A stretch of 64,000 bases of DNA from Opisthocomus hoazin. Lineage: Eukaryota > Chordata > Aves > Opisthocomiformes > Opisthocomidae. The position numbers were made by a program, and so were the translations under genes. The notes beneath the pieces were generated by a model that was not told the DNA's origin, did not search any database, and saw only the letters and a program-made list of their open reading frames with translations. This document shows, piece after piece, positions 56,001-63,360 of this stretch. Each line of letters starts with the position of its first letter. Positions within the stretch are counted from its first letter, which is position 1. The stretch is taken from assembly GCF_030867145.1 (NCBI RefSeq), contig NC_134415.1:69035300-69099299 (forward strand), given 5' to 3'.

Positions 56001-57858
56001 AATGGAAGCAGCAGTTACCAGTACCTGTGTTTCAAGTACCTCGTCTCTGCAGAGACACACTGGAGGAGTCAGGGCACAACCTGGCACCTCTGGCACGCAG
56101 GTACCAGTCACGCAAAGAGTTCCAGGTACCTCGACATGTGTGGCTCGCTGGCTGCGAGGTGAGGGAGCGAGCACCTGCTGCCACTCCGATTCTTTCGATC
56201 TGAAAAGTCTGGGAGTGCAGTTCTGCAGGCACAAAACATTGGAGGAATTACTCATTGAGTTACTCAGAATCTTTATTCTTCCCAAACTGCAGCTGTAGAT
56301 GCCTATGCCCGAGCTTAGCTCCGCAAGAAGTGCTGCTTTGTCATTTTCCATCAAACAGGCATAATGCCAGAATGTCAAATCAAAGGTGGCACAGTATGAA
56401 CACATGTGTTTCCTCCAGCTGTTTCACTCTTTATTACTAGGTTGTTTCTTAAAGAAGCAGAGTAGGTTAAAATACTGGGGTTTTCTTCCTTCAAGTTTAA
56501 AAACACAAGTACTCAATAGCTCATGATAGATTAAGAAGTGTCAATGAACAGCCTAATCCTGAAAGCCTTTACTGACTTTCTACTCATACCTTTGGCCTTA
56601 GAAAGCTGTGGATGCTGTAAGTAATTTCCTATTTTCTTATACCTTAGTAAAGTCCTAAGGCCTTTACTTTCCTGTTTATTCTTACAAACCACTTGACCTG
56701 GCACCTAGATAATAAATGCCTAACACGATAGGGTCAGTAAAACACACGACACCAGTAGCCCGACCTGCAAAAGAGATGTTACAGTCTTTAGTAGCTGAAC
56801 CAGAGGGGTAGCAGGTACCACACCCCAGAAGGTCCTGCAGCACCAGCTTGTACCACAGCCTTTGAAGTGGAGTCCTTTGGCCACAGGGCTCTCCGGAGAC
56901 ATCTGATTTACTGAGGAGAGAGGAGTCTGGGGACAGGTGGGTTACTCAGCTCACAAACTCCACTAGAAGCAACCCAAAGGCCTACTTACTTATTGTGAGA
57001 GAAATTTAATTGTAATATTGAGTAGCAGAGTGTCATGAATGATTTGAATACTACTGCCTGTTGCCAGCTGAGGCACCTAAACCTTCACTGTGGTACAAAC
57101 TGCTCTTCAAAACAGACAGAACAGTTCCACTGCTGAGCTGTTAACTGTTTCATAGGCTGCAGTCTGCTCTTCCAGGATGATAACTGCAGTGGTGGAACAT
57201 TTTGATTTGTCGCTTAGTAGAAATCCTTGCCTTTGACAGACATGAAAATGACGGCTGCATGTTTACTCCTGCCAGATGTCTTTGGAGATGATTCCAGTCT
57301 GTTTGCTGCAGTGAATGAGGAGGTAGGAGACAGAGCACCCGCAGTCGTGGTCTCTCTTCCTCCTATGAGCTGCCTGGGGGCACCACCCAGACTTCTGGTG
57401 GCTCGGCTTAGTTCCTGGAGGAGGACACTAGCCTGCCTTCTGGGTAGAAGGCAAATATTTACAGAAGTACTAACTAAACTCAAAGCAGTGTTATTACGCT
57501 TGCTTACTTCTCTGACCTGTTCACCAAAGTGATGCTGTGACATAATTTGAAATATCCTTTTTTTACAAATCAGGTGAAAGTGGTGACACCAGTGCTGGAA
57601 GTAAAAAATCCCTTCAGTATGAATTCATGCGAGTTTGCGCTGTATGTGGAAAGAGAAGAGCTAGCCCAGCTCGATGACTGCACCATGGCCTTGGCCGCGC
57701 TGGTGGCTGCATTTCACGTGTTTGATATCCCGTGCCCAAACAGAATCCACAGGACGCTCAACTTCCTGGAGTCCCTGGTCTTCGGGGCGAGGAGCCCAGC
57801 ACCCCTCCCTACCCAGGCAGAGAGAGGGCTGGAGGTACCCACGTATCCCAGTATCTGA
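13951..57858 (+). CDS. SAMD3: SAMD3, sterile alpha motif domain-containing protein 3 (10 coding exons)
   Basis: Coding exons are 13951-14029, 14766-14955, 20502-20609, 31867-32052, 32359-32443, 39477-39644, 54789-54992, 55386-55557, 57240-57322 and 57574-57858. All introns are GT-AG and phases match at every junction, giving 519 codons plus stop; from memory, human SAMD3 is about 520 residues. An N-terminal SAM domain (about residues 4-66) is followed by a linker of low complexity (67-125) and a long conserved C-terminal region (126-519) whose function is not established. SAM domains usually mediate protein-protein or RNA contacts; the role of SAMD3 in the cell is poorly known. I recognise the gene by the SAM sequence, the conserved C-terminal blocks, length and the tail-to-tail L3MBTL3 neighbour. 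No frameshift or internal stop was seen. Confidence 0.95.
14030..14765 (+). other. SAMD3: SAMD3 intron 1
   Basis: Short intron of 736 bases, from GTAAGC to CCTACAG. It contains a short ATATATATAT tract at 14111-14120. No repeat family or embedded gene was recognised. Confidence 0.85.
14766..14955 (+). CDS. SAMD3: SAMD3 coding exon 2 (residues 27-89, rest of SAM domain)
   Basis: This exon completes the SAM domain. It carries the [12 protein letters not shown] segment and the C-terminal helix with [15 protein letters not shown] (residues 46-60), a typical SAM end-helix arrangement. A polar linker follows. The acceptor is CCTACAG and the donor is GTGAGT at 14956 (phase 2). Confidence 0.94.
16741..17167 (-). 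mobile_element. CR1 LINE, 5'-truncated 3' end
   Basis: On the - strand this is the end of the CR1 ORF2 protein ([20 protein letters not shown] and, further on, the [20 protein letters not shown] block) followed by the 3' tail with CAACCCCGAACATTCTGTGATTCTGTG. The ORF fragment of 113 codons starts at 17165 and keeps the frame. It is severely 5'-truncated, as are most avian CR1 copies. It lies antisense inside SAMD3 intron 2. Confidence 0.95.
17388..17413. repeat. 13-base tandem duplication
   Basis: AACACAATCCTGT occurs twice in direct succession without mismatch. It is a simple slippage-type duplication in intron 2. Confidence 0.85.
17895..18484 (-). mobile_element. LTR-like repeat, copy D, inverted relative to C2
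   Basis: Read on the - strand it begins TGTAGTCAGTTGAACTCAGC and proceeds through GGTCAGTCTGACC, AATCAGGAACTACTGTCC, CACCCCTTGAGCTGG and AGTTACCACCTAG, ending near GTTTGTGAGACACC. It aligns with copy C2 over nearly the whole length with few differences by eye. It has the clean TGTAG start that C2 has lost. It is a solitary LTR with no coding interior, antisense to SAMD3. The termini suggest TG...CA, but the exact 3' end and target duplication are uncertain. Confidence 0.7.
20502..20609 (+). CDS. SAMD3: SAMD3 coding exon 3 (residues 90-125, linker)
   Basis: This exon encodes a polar linker that ends with LVDHRVLKQ, a motif I associate with the family. The acceptor is TTTCTTTCAG and the donor is GTGAGT at 20610. 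It enters and leaves in phase 2, so skipping it would keep the reading frame. Confidence 0.92.
21117..21153 (+). repeat. T-rich pyrimidine tract
   Basis: A near-pure pyrimidine stretch of T runs separated by single C residues, in SAMD3 intron 3. Probably a variable simple repeat. Confidence 0.85.
24899..25813 (-). mobile_element. CR1 LINE, ORF2 C-terminus and 3' tail
   Basis: The - strand carries a 217-codon open frame (25748-25095) covering the C-terminal part of the CR1 reverse transcriptase protein: the [14 protein letters not shown] block, the [13 protein letters not shown] block, [10 protein letters not shown] and [16 protein letters not shown]. It is followed by a 3' end with the ATTCTGTGATT tail. 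The element is truncated on its 5' side at about 25813, just before the FADD catalytic block would start. The frame is interrupted only near the end, so this is a fairly young copy. It is antisense within SAMD3 intron 3. Confidence 0.96.
28366..28690 (-). mobile_element. CR1 LINE 3' fragment
   Basis: The + strand reads AATCATAGAATCATAGAAAG and GGTTGGAAGGGACCCCTAGA, the reverse complement of a CR1 3' end with its 8-base tail repeat. It continues into the reverse complement of the last ORF2 codons. It is of a different subfamily and more diverged than the copy at 24.9 kb. Confidence 0.95.
31867..32052 (+). CDS. SAMD3: SAMD3 coding exon 4 (residues 126-187)
   Basis: This exon encodes the start of the conserved C-terminal region, including [20 protein letters not shown] and [16 protein letters not shown]. 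These blocks are typical of SAMD3 proteins. The acceptor is CTTTTACAG and the donor is GTGAGT at 32053 (phase 2). The function of this segment is unknown. Confidence 0.95.
32053..32358 (+). other. SAMD3: SAMD3 intron 4
   Basis: Short intron of 306 bases, GTGAGT to TTTGCACAG, with no feature of its own. An open frame at 32183-32473 crosses from this intron into exon 5 and is not a separate gene. Confidence 0.85.
32359..32443 (+). CDS. SAMD3: SAMD3 coding exon 5 (residues 188-216)
   Basis: This 85-base exon encodes [20 protein letters not shown] and the following acidic turn. With exon 6 it forms a block of the pattern Y-x3-V-x3-L...PFL...G...W...ALK-x-RFK, which looks like a compact helical module. 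Acceptor TTGCACAG, donor GTAAGT at 32444, phase 0. Confidence 0.93.
32444..39476 (+). other. SAMD3: SAMD3 intron 5
   Basis: Intron of about 7 kb, largely AT-rich from 32.5 to 37.5 kb, with no recognised transposon or gene. A perfect 16-base palindrome is at 33953-33968. Several open frames of 100-156 codons near 33.6-35.0 kb have no recognisable content. The acceptor is CCCCGCAG. Confidence 0.75.
39477..39644 (+). CDS. SAMD3: SAMD3 coding exon 6 (residues 217-272)
   Basis: This exon encodes the most basic part of the protein: [20 protein letters not shown] and [14 protein letters not shown], a cluster of Lys and Arg that could bind nucleic acid or serve as a nuclear localisation signal (inference). 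Phase 0 at both ends, donor GTAAGA at 39645. Exon skipping would remove 56 residues in frame. Confidence 0.95.
40835..41268 (-). mobile_element. Solitary LTR of an avian endogenous retrovirus (ERVK-like)
   Basis: On the - strand the block has promoter-like order: a TATA-like GCATAAAT (rc of 40961-40968), then a GC-rich stretch with CCGGCGCCGC directly followed by the polyadenylation signal AATAAA (rc of 40889-40894). The U5 segment TAGTCTGCCGACTATTGAGTC comes next, and the element ends near CGGCTTTTCA. The start is near TGTAGGGGATG (about 41268). This arrangement of R and U5 is typical of avian beta-type endogenous retrovirus LTRs. No internal genes flank it, so it is a solo LTR. The ends are approximate and no target duplication was found. 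It lies antisense in SAMD3 intron 6. Confidence 0.8.
47680..48128 (-). mobile_element. CR1 LINE 3' fragment, diverged
   Basis: The + strand reads CATAGAATCCTAGGTTGCAA, AAGTCCAACCATCTGCCCA, CTCCCTGGGCAGCCTGTTCC and CTCCAGACTAAACAGCCCC, the reverse complement of a CR1 ORF2 end plus 3' tail. It is a distinct, older subfamily than the copies at 16.7 and 24.9 kb. No long frame survives. Confidence 0.95.
51930..53345 (+). mobile_element. Ancient, highly degraded CR1-type LINE (reverse transcriptase region)
   Basis: Sequence around 52120-52470 follows the order of an amniote CR1 reverse transcriptase gene: a segment like 'GATGAACAC..TTGGGAAGGAATCAACA', then 'TTAGTTCTTTGAAGTACTCA', then GATACAGTTTACTTGAACTT (the decayed DxVYLDF block) and a TGGATAAACAATTAAAAGAT segment. 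Farther on, 'AACAAGGATAATTGGAAG', 'GAAAAGAGGTGGCTGAGGAT' and 'AAAAGAAGGCATTTCTTCTG' correspond to the conserved 3' part of ORF2. Stops and indels are everywhere, so it is a molecular fossil. Sense orientation in SAMD3. The boundaries are approximate. Confidence 0.7.
54789..54992 (+). CDS. SAMD3: SAMD3 coding exon 7 (residues 273-340)
   Basis: This exon encodes an acidic-to-basic helical stretch ([20 protein letters not shown]) followed by [20 protein letters not shown] and PFLRCPYQ, strongly characteristic of SAMD3. It is likely to be helical. Acceptor CTTGATAG, donor GTAACA at 54993 (a weaker donor), phase 0. Confidence 0.95.
54993..55385 (+). other. SAMD3: SAMD3 intron 7
   Basis: Intron of 393 bases from GTAACA to TTCTTTTAG, with no recognisable feature. 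Confidence 0.85.
55386..55557 (+). CDS. SAMD3: SAMD3 coding exon 8 (residues 341-397)
   Basis: This exon encodes [20 protein letters not shown] and [20 protein letters not shown], a predicted helical segment. The donor after GAAAT is GTCAGT at 55558, a less common but valid donor, leaving phase 1. It joins in frame to exon 9. Confidence 0.93.
55558..57239 (+). other. SAMD3: SAMD3 intron 8
   Basis: Intron of about 1.7 kb. It has a T run (55755-55766) and a GC-richer patch at 56.0-56.2 kb open on both strands (98 and 139 codons) with no recognisable product. Confidence 0.8.
57240..57322 (+). CDS. SAMD3: SAMD3 coding exon 9 (residues 398-425)
   Basis: This 83-base exon encodes [18 protein letters not shown], one of the most conserved SAMD3 segments. 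Acceptor CTTTGACAG, donor GTAGGA at 57323, phase 0. The tyrosine codon is split across the junction with exon 8. Confidence 0.94.
57323..57573 (+). other. SAMD3: SAMD3 intron 9
   Basis: Intron of 251 bases from GTAGGA to CAAATCAG, open in the + strand for 101 codons when read together with exon 9 but ending in a stop, so retention would truncate the protein. Confidence 0.85.
57574..57858 (+). CDS. SAMD3: SAMD3 coding exon 10, C-terminus and stop
   Basis: This exon encodes residues 426-519: [20 protein letters not shown], then [20 protein letters not shown], and a proline-rich tail after GARSPAPLP ending in TYPSI and TGA (57856-57858). The first part is conserved in the family. The last 25 or so residues look poorly constrained. 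Codon use is noticeably GC-richer than in the upstream exons. Confidence 0.94.
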   Translation: MKVVTPVLEVKNPFSMNSCEFALYVEREELAQLDDCTMALAALVAAFHVFDIPCPNRIHRTLNFLESLVFGARSPAPLPTQAERGLEVPTYPSI

Positions 57859-58325
57859 CAGTGTAACACAGCACTCTGCTCGGGAGCATTTGGCATTTTG
57901 TCAAAATAAATCCCTTTGTTGTGAAGATAAATCAGTAACATTCTTTCTGGTGAAAGTGTATGTGTATTTATAACTCTGTTGTGTTTAATAATGCCCAGTT
58001 TTTTATTGTACTGGCTACTTTTTTAAATTTAAAACCCAAGCATTTTAATTATTTTAAATGGAAATTCTAGAGCAGTCTAGAGGCATTAGAGACAATAAAA
58101 TTTTCTAGATTACTGTATGTGTCATGTATTATTTTTCCATATGGAGCATTTAAAAAATTCGGACAGTCTTTTGACTGTCAAAATTTAAAAAAACACACTT
58201 GTGAGTTAATGTGAGCACTTTGCTGTTTTGAAGTGGCACAAATTAAAGACTTGTTATCATCATTTCATTACATGATGACCACTGACAGCCTACTGTAATA
58301 AATTTTGTATTTTAAAATGGTGGGC
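57859..58325 (+). terminator. SAMD3: SAMD3 3' UTR and candidate polyadenylation signals
   Basis: Three AATAAA signals follow the stop codon, at 57905-57910, 58094-58099 and 58297-58302. The first is 47 bases after the stop and would give a very short 3' UTR. The others would give about 240 and 445 bases. Which is used cannot be decided from sequence. A T-rich stretch at 58000-58035 follows the first signal at more than 80 bases. Confidence 0.5.
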
Positions 58326-58790
58326 CTGATTTATAATTTGCAGGATGATGAGTTTTCCCTATTTTCTCTATGCATGAAGCATTATTTTCTCTTTGTGGTT
58401 TTTTAACATTAATCCTGAATTTGCTAAGTAGGGATTCTGAGATGAGCTCTCCAAGTAGCAAGAATGACTTATCTGGGATGCTGCCATGTGCATTTGTAAC
58501 CACTGCTATGGCGCTGGGGAGAGAATGCCTCATTTTGTTTCTGGATTTGTTCCCCAGAACAAATTGGCCTTCTCCACATGGTGACTCTCCTATCTGCCCA
58601 CACAGAGCGGAGGCCCTCTCCTCTCTTCTTCCACAGCCGCCTCTTCTCCCCAACATGCTCCTCTTAACTCCTCCATGTCTGGAAATCACAGGGGTTACTG
58701 CCCGACAGTGGACGGCTTCAGACAAAGGTCTAGTGACGGACAGTAGCAGCAGCCAGCAAACATGACCCATTGCATTCATTAGAAATTAAA
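58326..58790. other. Short interval between two converging genes
   Basis: This gap lies between the last SAMD3 polyadenylation signal and the most distal L3MBTL3 one. It contains two overlapping antisense open frames (58312-58779 -, 155 codons; 58370-58765 +, 131 codons) with no recognisable product. I treat both as chance. Confidence 0.4.
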
Positions 58791-58797
58791 ATGGCTT

Positions 58798-61583
58798 TTT
58801 ATTAAAGCACTGCATTTGACTAAAGAGATCAATATTCCACCAGTTCTAAAAATGTCCGTGTAGGCAAAGCAGCATTTGTGGTCACCACGATTCTTTAAAC
58901 ATTCAAACACACAGCACAGAAGACCAAAGAAGTTTTAGTAAAGCCCAGCTGTGCAGGGGTGACTTCAGTGCAGAGGTTACAGCGGGAGACCCTGCAGTAT
59001 GAGTGGAGATCACTGCATTTAATGGCCAGACCCTCTTGCTGAAGTCTTAACATTTTTCATGTGGCTCTCATGGAAATCAGGGGACATCCTTTACCTCTGT
59101 GACAGCTGGGCTACCTCCAACACAACATACAACACAATACCAACTGCCATTTTAAAGATTCAGTAGGTCTCCTGAGTGTTTTCAGTTTCCGAGTCAATTT
59201 GTTGGGTGTAGTTTTTGTAACAGAGGTGGTTACACCCTGCTACCACAGGGGATACAAAAGTAAGGATCATTATGCATATCCTCACTGCTGTGAGTGACAG
59301 CTGTATGAATAAAAAGCTGGGCTCTACCATTTCAGTGAGGTTTAGTCTACATCTTGTAAACAGTATTAATTCAAACCCATTTCTTAAACCACAGTACTTT
59401 GTAAGTAGGTATATAAAAATTCAGGGACCTGCTAACATCCCCAAGTAATCTCTGTCGAGCAGCAAATCTCTTCATTGGTTCTCACTGCAAGCTACAGAGC
59501 TTGCACACGAGAGAGACATGACAGAGTGAGGGAAAATAAACTACATGGAAAGACAGAAGGCAAGAAAACAGAAGAATTTGGCATTTTAGTGACCTGCAAG
59601 AGCAATTTCAGCTGCTGCCAGTGACAAAATCCAGGCCCAAAGGGGATTCTGATTGTGAGAGCAAGTGGCCTGTGAGCCCTAGGAGTAAGTGTTTAGGGAG
59701 AGGGCAGACAGCAGTAGCCAAGGTGGTCTTTTAAACTCATGGCCACATTGAGCTATAAGGAACTGCTCTACACCACCCTCGGGAACAGCCGGGTTCATCT
59801 GAGAGTCCTGGGCACACACAAATGTAACAGACAGCTCCAGTTCAGGTTTTATTTGTATTGTAGTACAATAAGAGTGCAATTTGAATGTACAAATATTGAA
59901 CAAAATGTAAAAATATTATTTATGCAATGCTATGGAAGGAAATTAACAGAATTCATACTGACCCTGTTTCACCTCACATTATGGCAGGTACCAGTCACCT
60001 ACACGATCTGGAAGGGGCACAGAGAGTTCTTGAAATCTTAAGCAACTCCAGCCAAAGAACAGCCTAGAAAAATCTGTGGGAAGATGCAAAATTCTCCCAG
60101 CTCTGTGCAACGGAAATGCTCTGTTTGTTCTCAGCTCTAAAGGCTGAGTAACTGCCCACCGCAGCGTTAAGAAGAGGCATGCCAAAAATCTTGATCCAAG
60201 TCTTCTCGCTCTTCTTGCAAAAGTAACATTCTGGAACAGCCCTCAGCATACGGGTAGCCAGGCTTTCTCACATTTAAAGTGCATCTGGTTTACATCTTAC
60301 GTGTACATATACCAAGTGCAACGACTTTCCCTGACAAATTGTTATAATCCTCCAAGAAAGAAGGTTGCCTCACCCAAGTCCCTGCTGGTGGCATCCGCAT
60401 CCTGCTAACGACCCAGTGAAACGCAGGCGTTTTACACCTCGGATGTGCCGATGCACCACACACGTTTAAGTATCCTTTTCCTCCGTGCTTTGTCTTTCCC
60501 CCTATGCCTTCTTCATTTATAAATCGGACCTTCCAACTAGGCAGCGGTGAGTGAAATAATTCTTCCACCATTTGGAAAACAAACCTATGTTGAATATGAA
60601 GACAGAGTAGCAGTCCTAGATTTAGCACACTGTTTTTCTCCACTGTTGTGGTAACTACACTGGAGACTGGCATGGGCAGACATGAATGAATGTATTTTCT
60701 TTTTTGCTAATATCCTTACCTCAAAATACACGTATTTTCCTTCATGTGCCGAAGGACTGTAGCAGGCTCCCATGTAAAGGCTGTGACTCTTGTGCAGCAT
60801 AAATGAAAAGTCTTCCATGAAGTCAAACTTTATTTTTCAGTTGCAGCCTTCTCTATACTGATCTTTTGGTAAAATACATTAAAGATGCTGGTGGAAAAAC
60901 TCACATAACATTTTTGTAATCGTGCAAAAGTAAAAACATTCAGTTATCAAAAAAGCATTATAATTTCTACCCCAACAAGGTTCGTTGTTTTTTTGTTACA
61001 AGCAAACAGAGTTTTATAATCTGTAAAGTTATACGCTGTAGCATAAAGTGTCATGTATGTAACATTAAGTGTTTCATTTTTAAACTATGGCACAAATACA
61101 TATTAGCCATAACAGTCTCATCTGGCTACCTGTAGCCTAATTTTTGGCTAATCAGTTTTTATTTTGATAGTATGAAGTAAAAGCTTTTGAAAAGTAAAAT
61201 GAGCACGTGAAGAAGGTTTCAAGAATTCTTAGAAAATATTAACGTTCCCTTGTATAATACAGCATAAATAATTAATGAAGGTTTTCTTTACGTCCAGAGA
61301 AAGTTAGGGATCCTAACCATCCATGGAGAATTAGGGCCATTAGTTTGGTAAATAAGACTAGCTGACTTGGTTGTTACATACTACCTTCTCAAAAGCTTGA
61401 ACACTTCCCAGAAGGATTCAGATGTGTACTGGCTCCAGGAGAATATAAATAGCCCACCAGTGCTGAACGTAGGTTTCTTCCTTTCTGAGAGTCCTTACTC
61501 AACAGTCCTAGCGAGTCCTTGTGCTTTGAATAAAACATGAGCTCCAGTGGAGAAAGCTGGCTTGTACACATTTTCCATTATCT
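58798..61583 (-). terminator. L3MBTL3: L3MBTL3 3' UTR with candidate polyadenylation signals
   Basis: Downstream of the L3MBTL3 stop (reading leftward) the - strand is AT-rich and carries AATAAA signals as reverse complements at 60829-60834, 59848-59853 and 58798-58803. These give possible 3' UTRs of about 0.75, 1.7 and 2.8 kb. There is no credible coding sequence in the interval. The true end is not determinable from sequence. If the most distal signal is used, the transcript ends within about 0.5 kb of the last SAMD3 signal. Confidence 0.45.
61130..61215. repeat. Duplicated AT-rich segment, copy 1 (partner at 61955-62045)
   Basis: CTAATTTTTGGCTAATCAG, TTTTATTTTGATAG, AAGTAAAAGC and GAAAAGTAAAAT occur in the same order as CTAATTTTTAGCTAAGCAG, TCTTATTTTCATATTG, AAGTAAAAGC and GAAAAGTAAAAT at 61955-62045, with about three small indels. 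Copy 1 lies in the L3MBTL3 3' UTR and copy 2 in its last intron. The two copies bracket the terminal exon. Confidence 0.65.
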
Positions 61584-61727
61584 TCAAAGTTCATTGTGTG
61601 AGTTTTTCTCTGCAGCTTTGAACATCAGAATGGAATTAAAGATTTTTAGGGCTGGTCCCAGTTTAATGCTCATTATTTTGACTATGTCTGATTGGGTCAT
61701 TAGCAGAAATGCTTCTCCATCAATTTG
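61584..61727 (-). CDS. L3MBTL3: L3MBTL3 last coding exon (C-terminal end of SAM domain)
   Basis: The - strand opens after an acceptor CTTTTAAAG (61728 upward) in phase 0 and encodes 47 residues plus stop. They start QIDGEAFLLMTQSDIVKIM, then KLGPALKIFNSILMF, and end NSHNEL. This is the end of the SAM domain and tail of lethal(3)malignant brain tumor-like 3, a Polycomb-related chromatin protein with three MBT repeats that bind methylated lysine; it also partners with RBPJ and KDM1A (family knowledge). Only this terminal exon is in the window; earlier exons must lie to the right of 64 kb or within unassigned sequence to the right of this exon. The exon is too short for an ordinary open-frame search. 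The paralogue L3MBTL4 is a less likely alternative, because synteny with SAMD3 supports L3MBTL3. Confidence 0.9.
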   Translation of the reverse strand, partial: QIDGEAFLLMTQSDIVKIMSIKLGPALKIFNSILMFKAAEKNSHNEL

Positions 61728-63360
61728 CTTTAAAAGAAAAAACACACAAACCTATTAATAGGTCTGACAACATAGCAGTATAGATGTTTCAGAAAACATG
61801 AAAAGAAAATTCCCAGCAATTTCAGTCAGTGTAAAGGAAAGGCTGAACACAAACACTTTCAAATGATTTCAGGATAGCTTTGATTTCAACCTTTCAGACA
61901 GATCAGCTACTCCAAAAGAACAGGATGATGGTCTGTCTTCCTGCTGGAACACAACTGCCTGGCTAATTTTTAGCTAAGCAGTTCTTATTTTCATATTGAC
62001 AGGATAAAGTAAAAGCTATGGAAAAGTAAAATAGGTAAATGAAGTAGAATTCAACTGTACTGCAGCACAGTAATGCTTTTTAACATCTGAGCTACTCCTT
62101 TTATGCAAGCCTCCATAAGAAAGCTTCTGGATTTCACTCCCAGCTACAGAACTGGACCCCCCTTCACATCACCCCTTTCTGTTCATTAAATAAAAAATTA
62201 AAACGAAACAGGGGCCAGGCTACATAAAACCGCCTCTTCGATACAAACACAACTTTTCAAAACACTATTTTTTTCTGACAGCTTTGAGGTGTTGCTATTT
62301 TAATAGGCATTACAAGTAAATATCCTCCTTTAGTAGGAGTGCTAAATCCAAACATGAAGAGCCACAGGGCCCTCACTTCCAAGGGCTTCAGCGGGGCCAA
62401 CACTTCTCGTGTAAACTTCAGGTCACGCAGGCATCTACAGTAAGTTTTCAATGTAACATAAGCAGGATAGCTAGGCCTAACAGCCAACTGTGGTTAAATT
62501 AGGAGCACTACTTAGGCTTAAAGACACTAATTTGAGATAAACTCGGTGTAATTACGTCTCTGTAGGACTAGAAGACAAGCTTTCTGAAACAGACACGCTG
62601 CAAAGGAAGCCTGCAAGGCACACCCCAGCACTGTTAGCCGAGGAACCCCGCAGTGAGAACAGCATCACGCAGTTACTACAATTACTTTCTACTCATTTTG
62701 TGCACAAAGCCAGACTGGGTGGGCTCAGAACCAGAAGTGTGCGAATTGGGGGATGCCCAGCTTTTTGCACTACCTTGATAGAAGCAGGATGAGGCACCTT
62801 CTACCTACTGAAAGACCTACTGATACGAGCCAGTCCATGGCAGTTGGCCTTACTGGAAGAGGTTTAATTCACTACTCACAGAAAAAGCCTGAGAGGCTAA
62901 ATCCTAACAAAGGGAAGTATTTTCTTACACCTCTGAGAATGAAAGTGTCTAGGATTCATCCATCTCTGTGGCACTTCCCATCTGCTGGCTTGATTAGCAA
63001 TACACCAGCTTTTACTGATCTTAATTCATTGGTGAAACACCCCAAGTGACACAGGGGATGATCTCGGCTGTGTACCTGCTGCAGCTGTAAAATGCCTAAA
63101 ATCTAAGCAAGTGCAAAATGCCCAGAGATGCAGCCGATCAGTCCTTTGATACGTAACTGTAATAGTCATTACAATCTACAGCACAGCCTGAAAACTTTTG
63201 TCGCAGGAGATTAGTAGGGCCATCTGTATGCATTTTCCTCAGGAGGTGCCTTCTCAAGTCCAAGTACCACAACTGCTCTTCACTTGAAAGGCTGACTTGG
63301 GATATTACAGTATCAGACTTTGCCCATTCAGGTGATCTGGCTGGGATAAACATCTGAACT
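61728..63360 (-). other. L3MBTL3: L3MBTL3 last intron (partial), no further exon seen
   Basis: I looked for the preceding exon, which should encode the first half of the SAM domain, on the - strand and did not find it. The interval has a copy of a duplicated AT-rich segment at about 61955-62045, and otherwise no recognised element until the CR1 at 63361. Confidence 0.6.

Noticed and set aside
56002-56405. Opposing open frames in SAMD3 intron 8
   Set aside because: GC-richer patch, not conserved SAMD3 sequence, and the exon 8 to exon 9 junction is in frame without it.
58312-58779. 155- and 131-codon antisense frames between SAMD3 and L3MBTL3
   Set aside because: No recognisable domain; they overlap each other and sit where transcript ends are expected.
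62257-63353. Minus-strand frames as further L3MBTL3 exons
   Set aside because: They do not resemble SAM or MBT sequence and lack matching splice sites.
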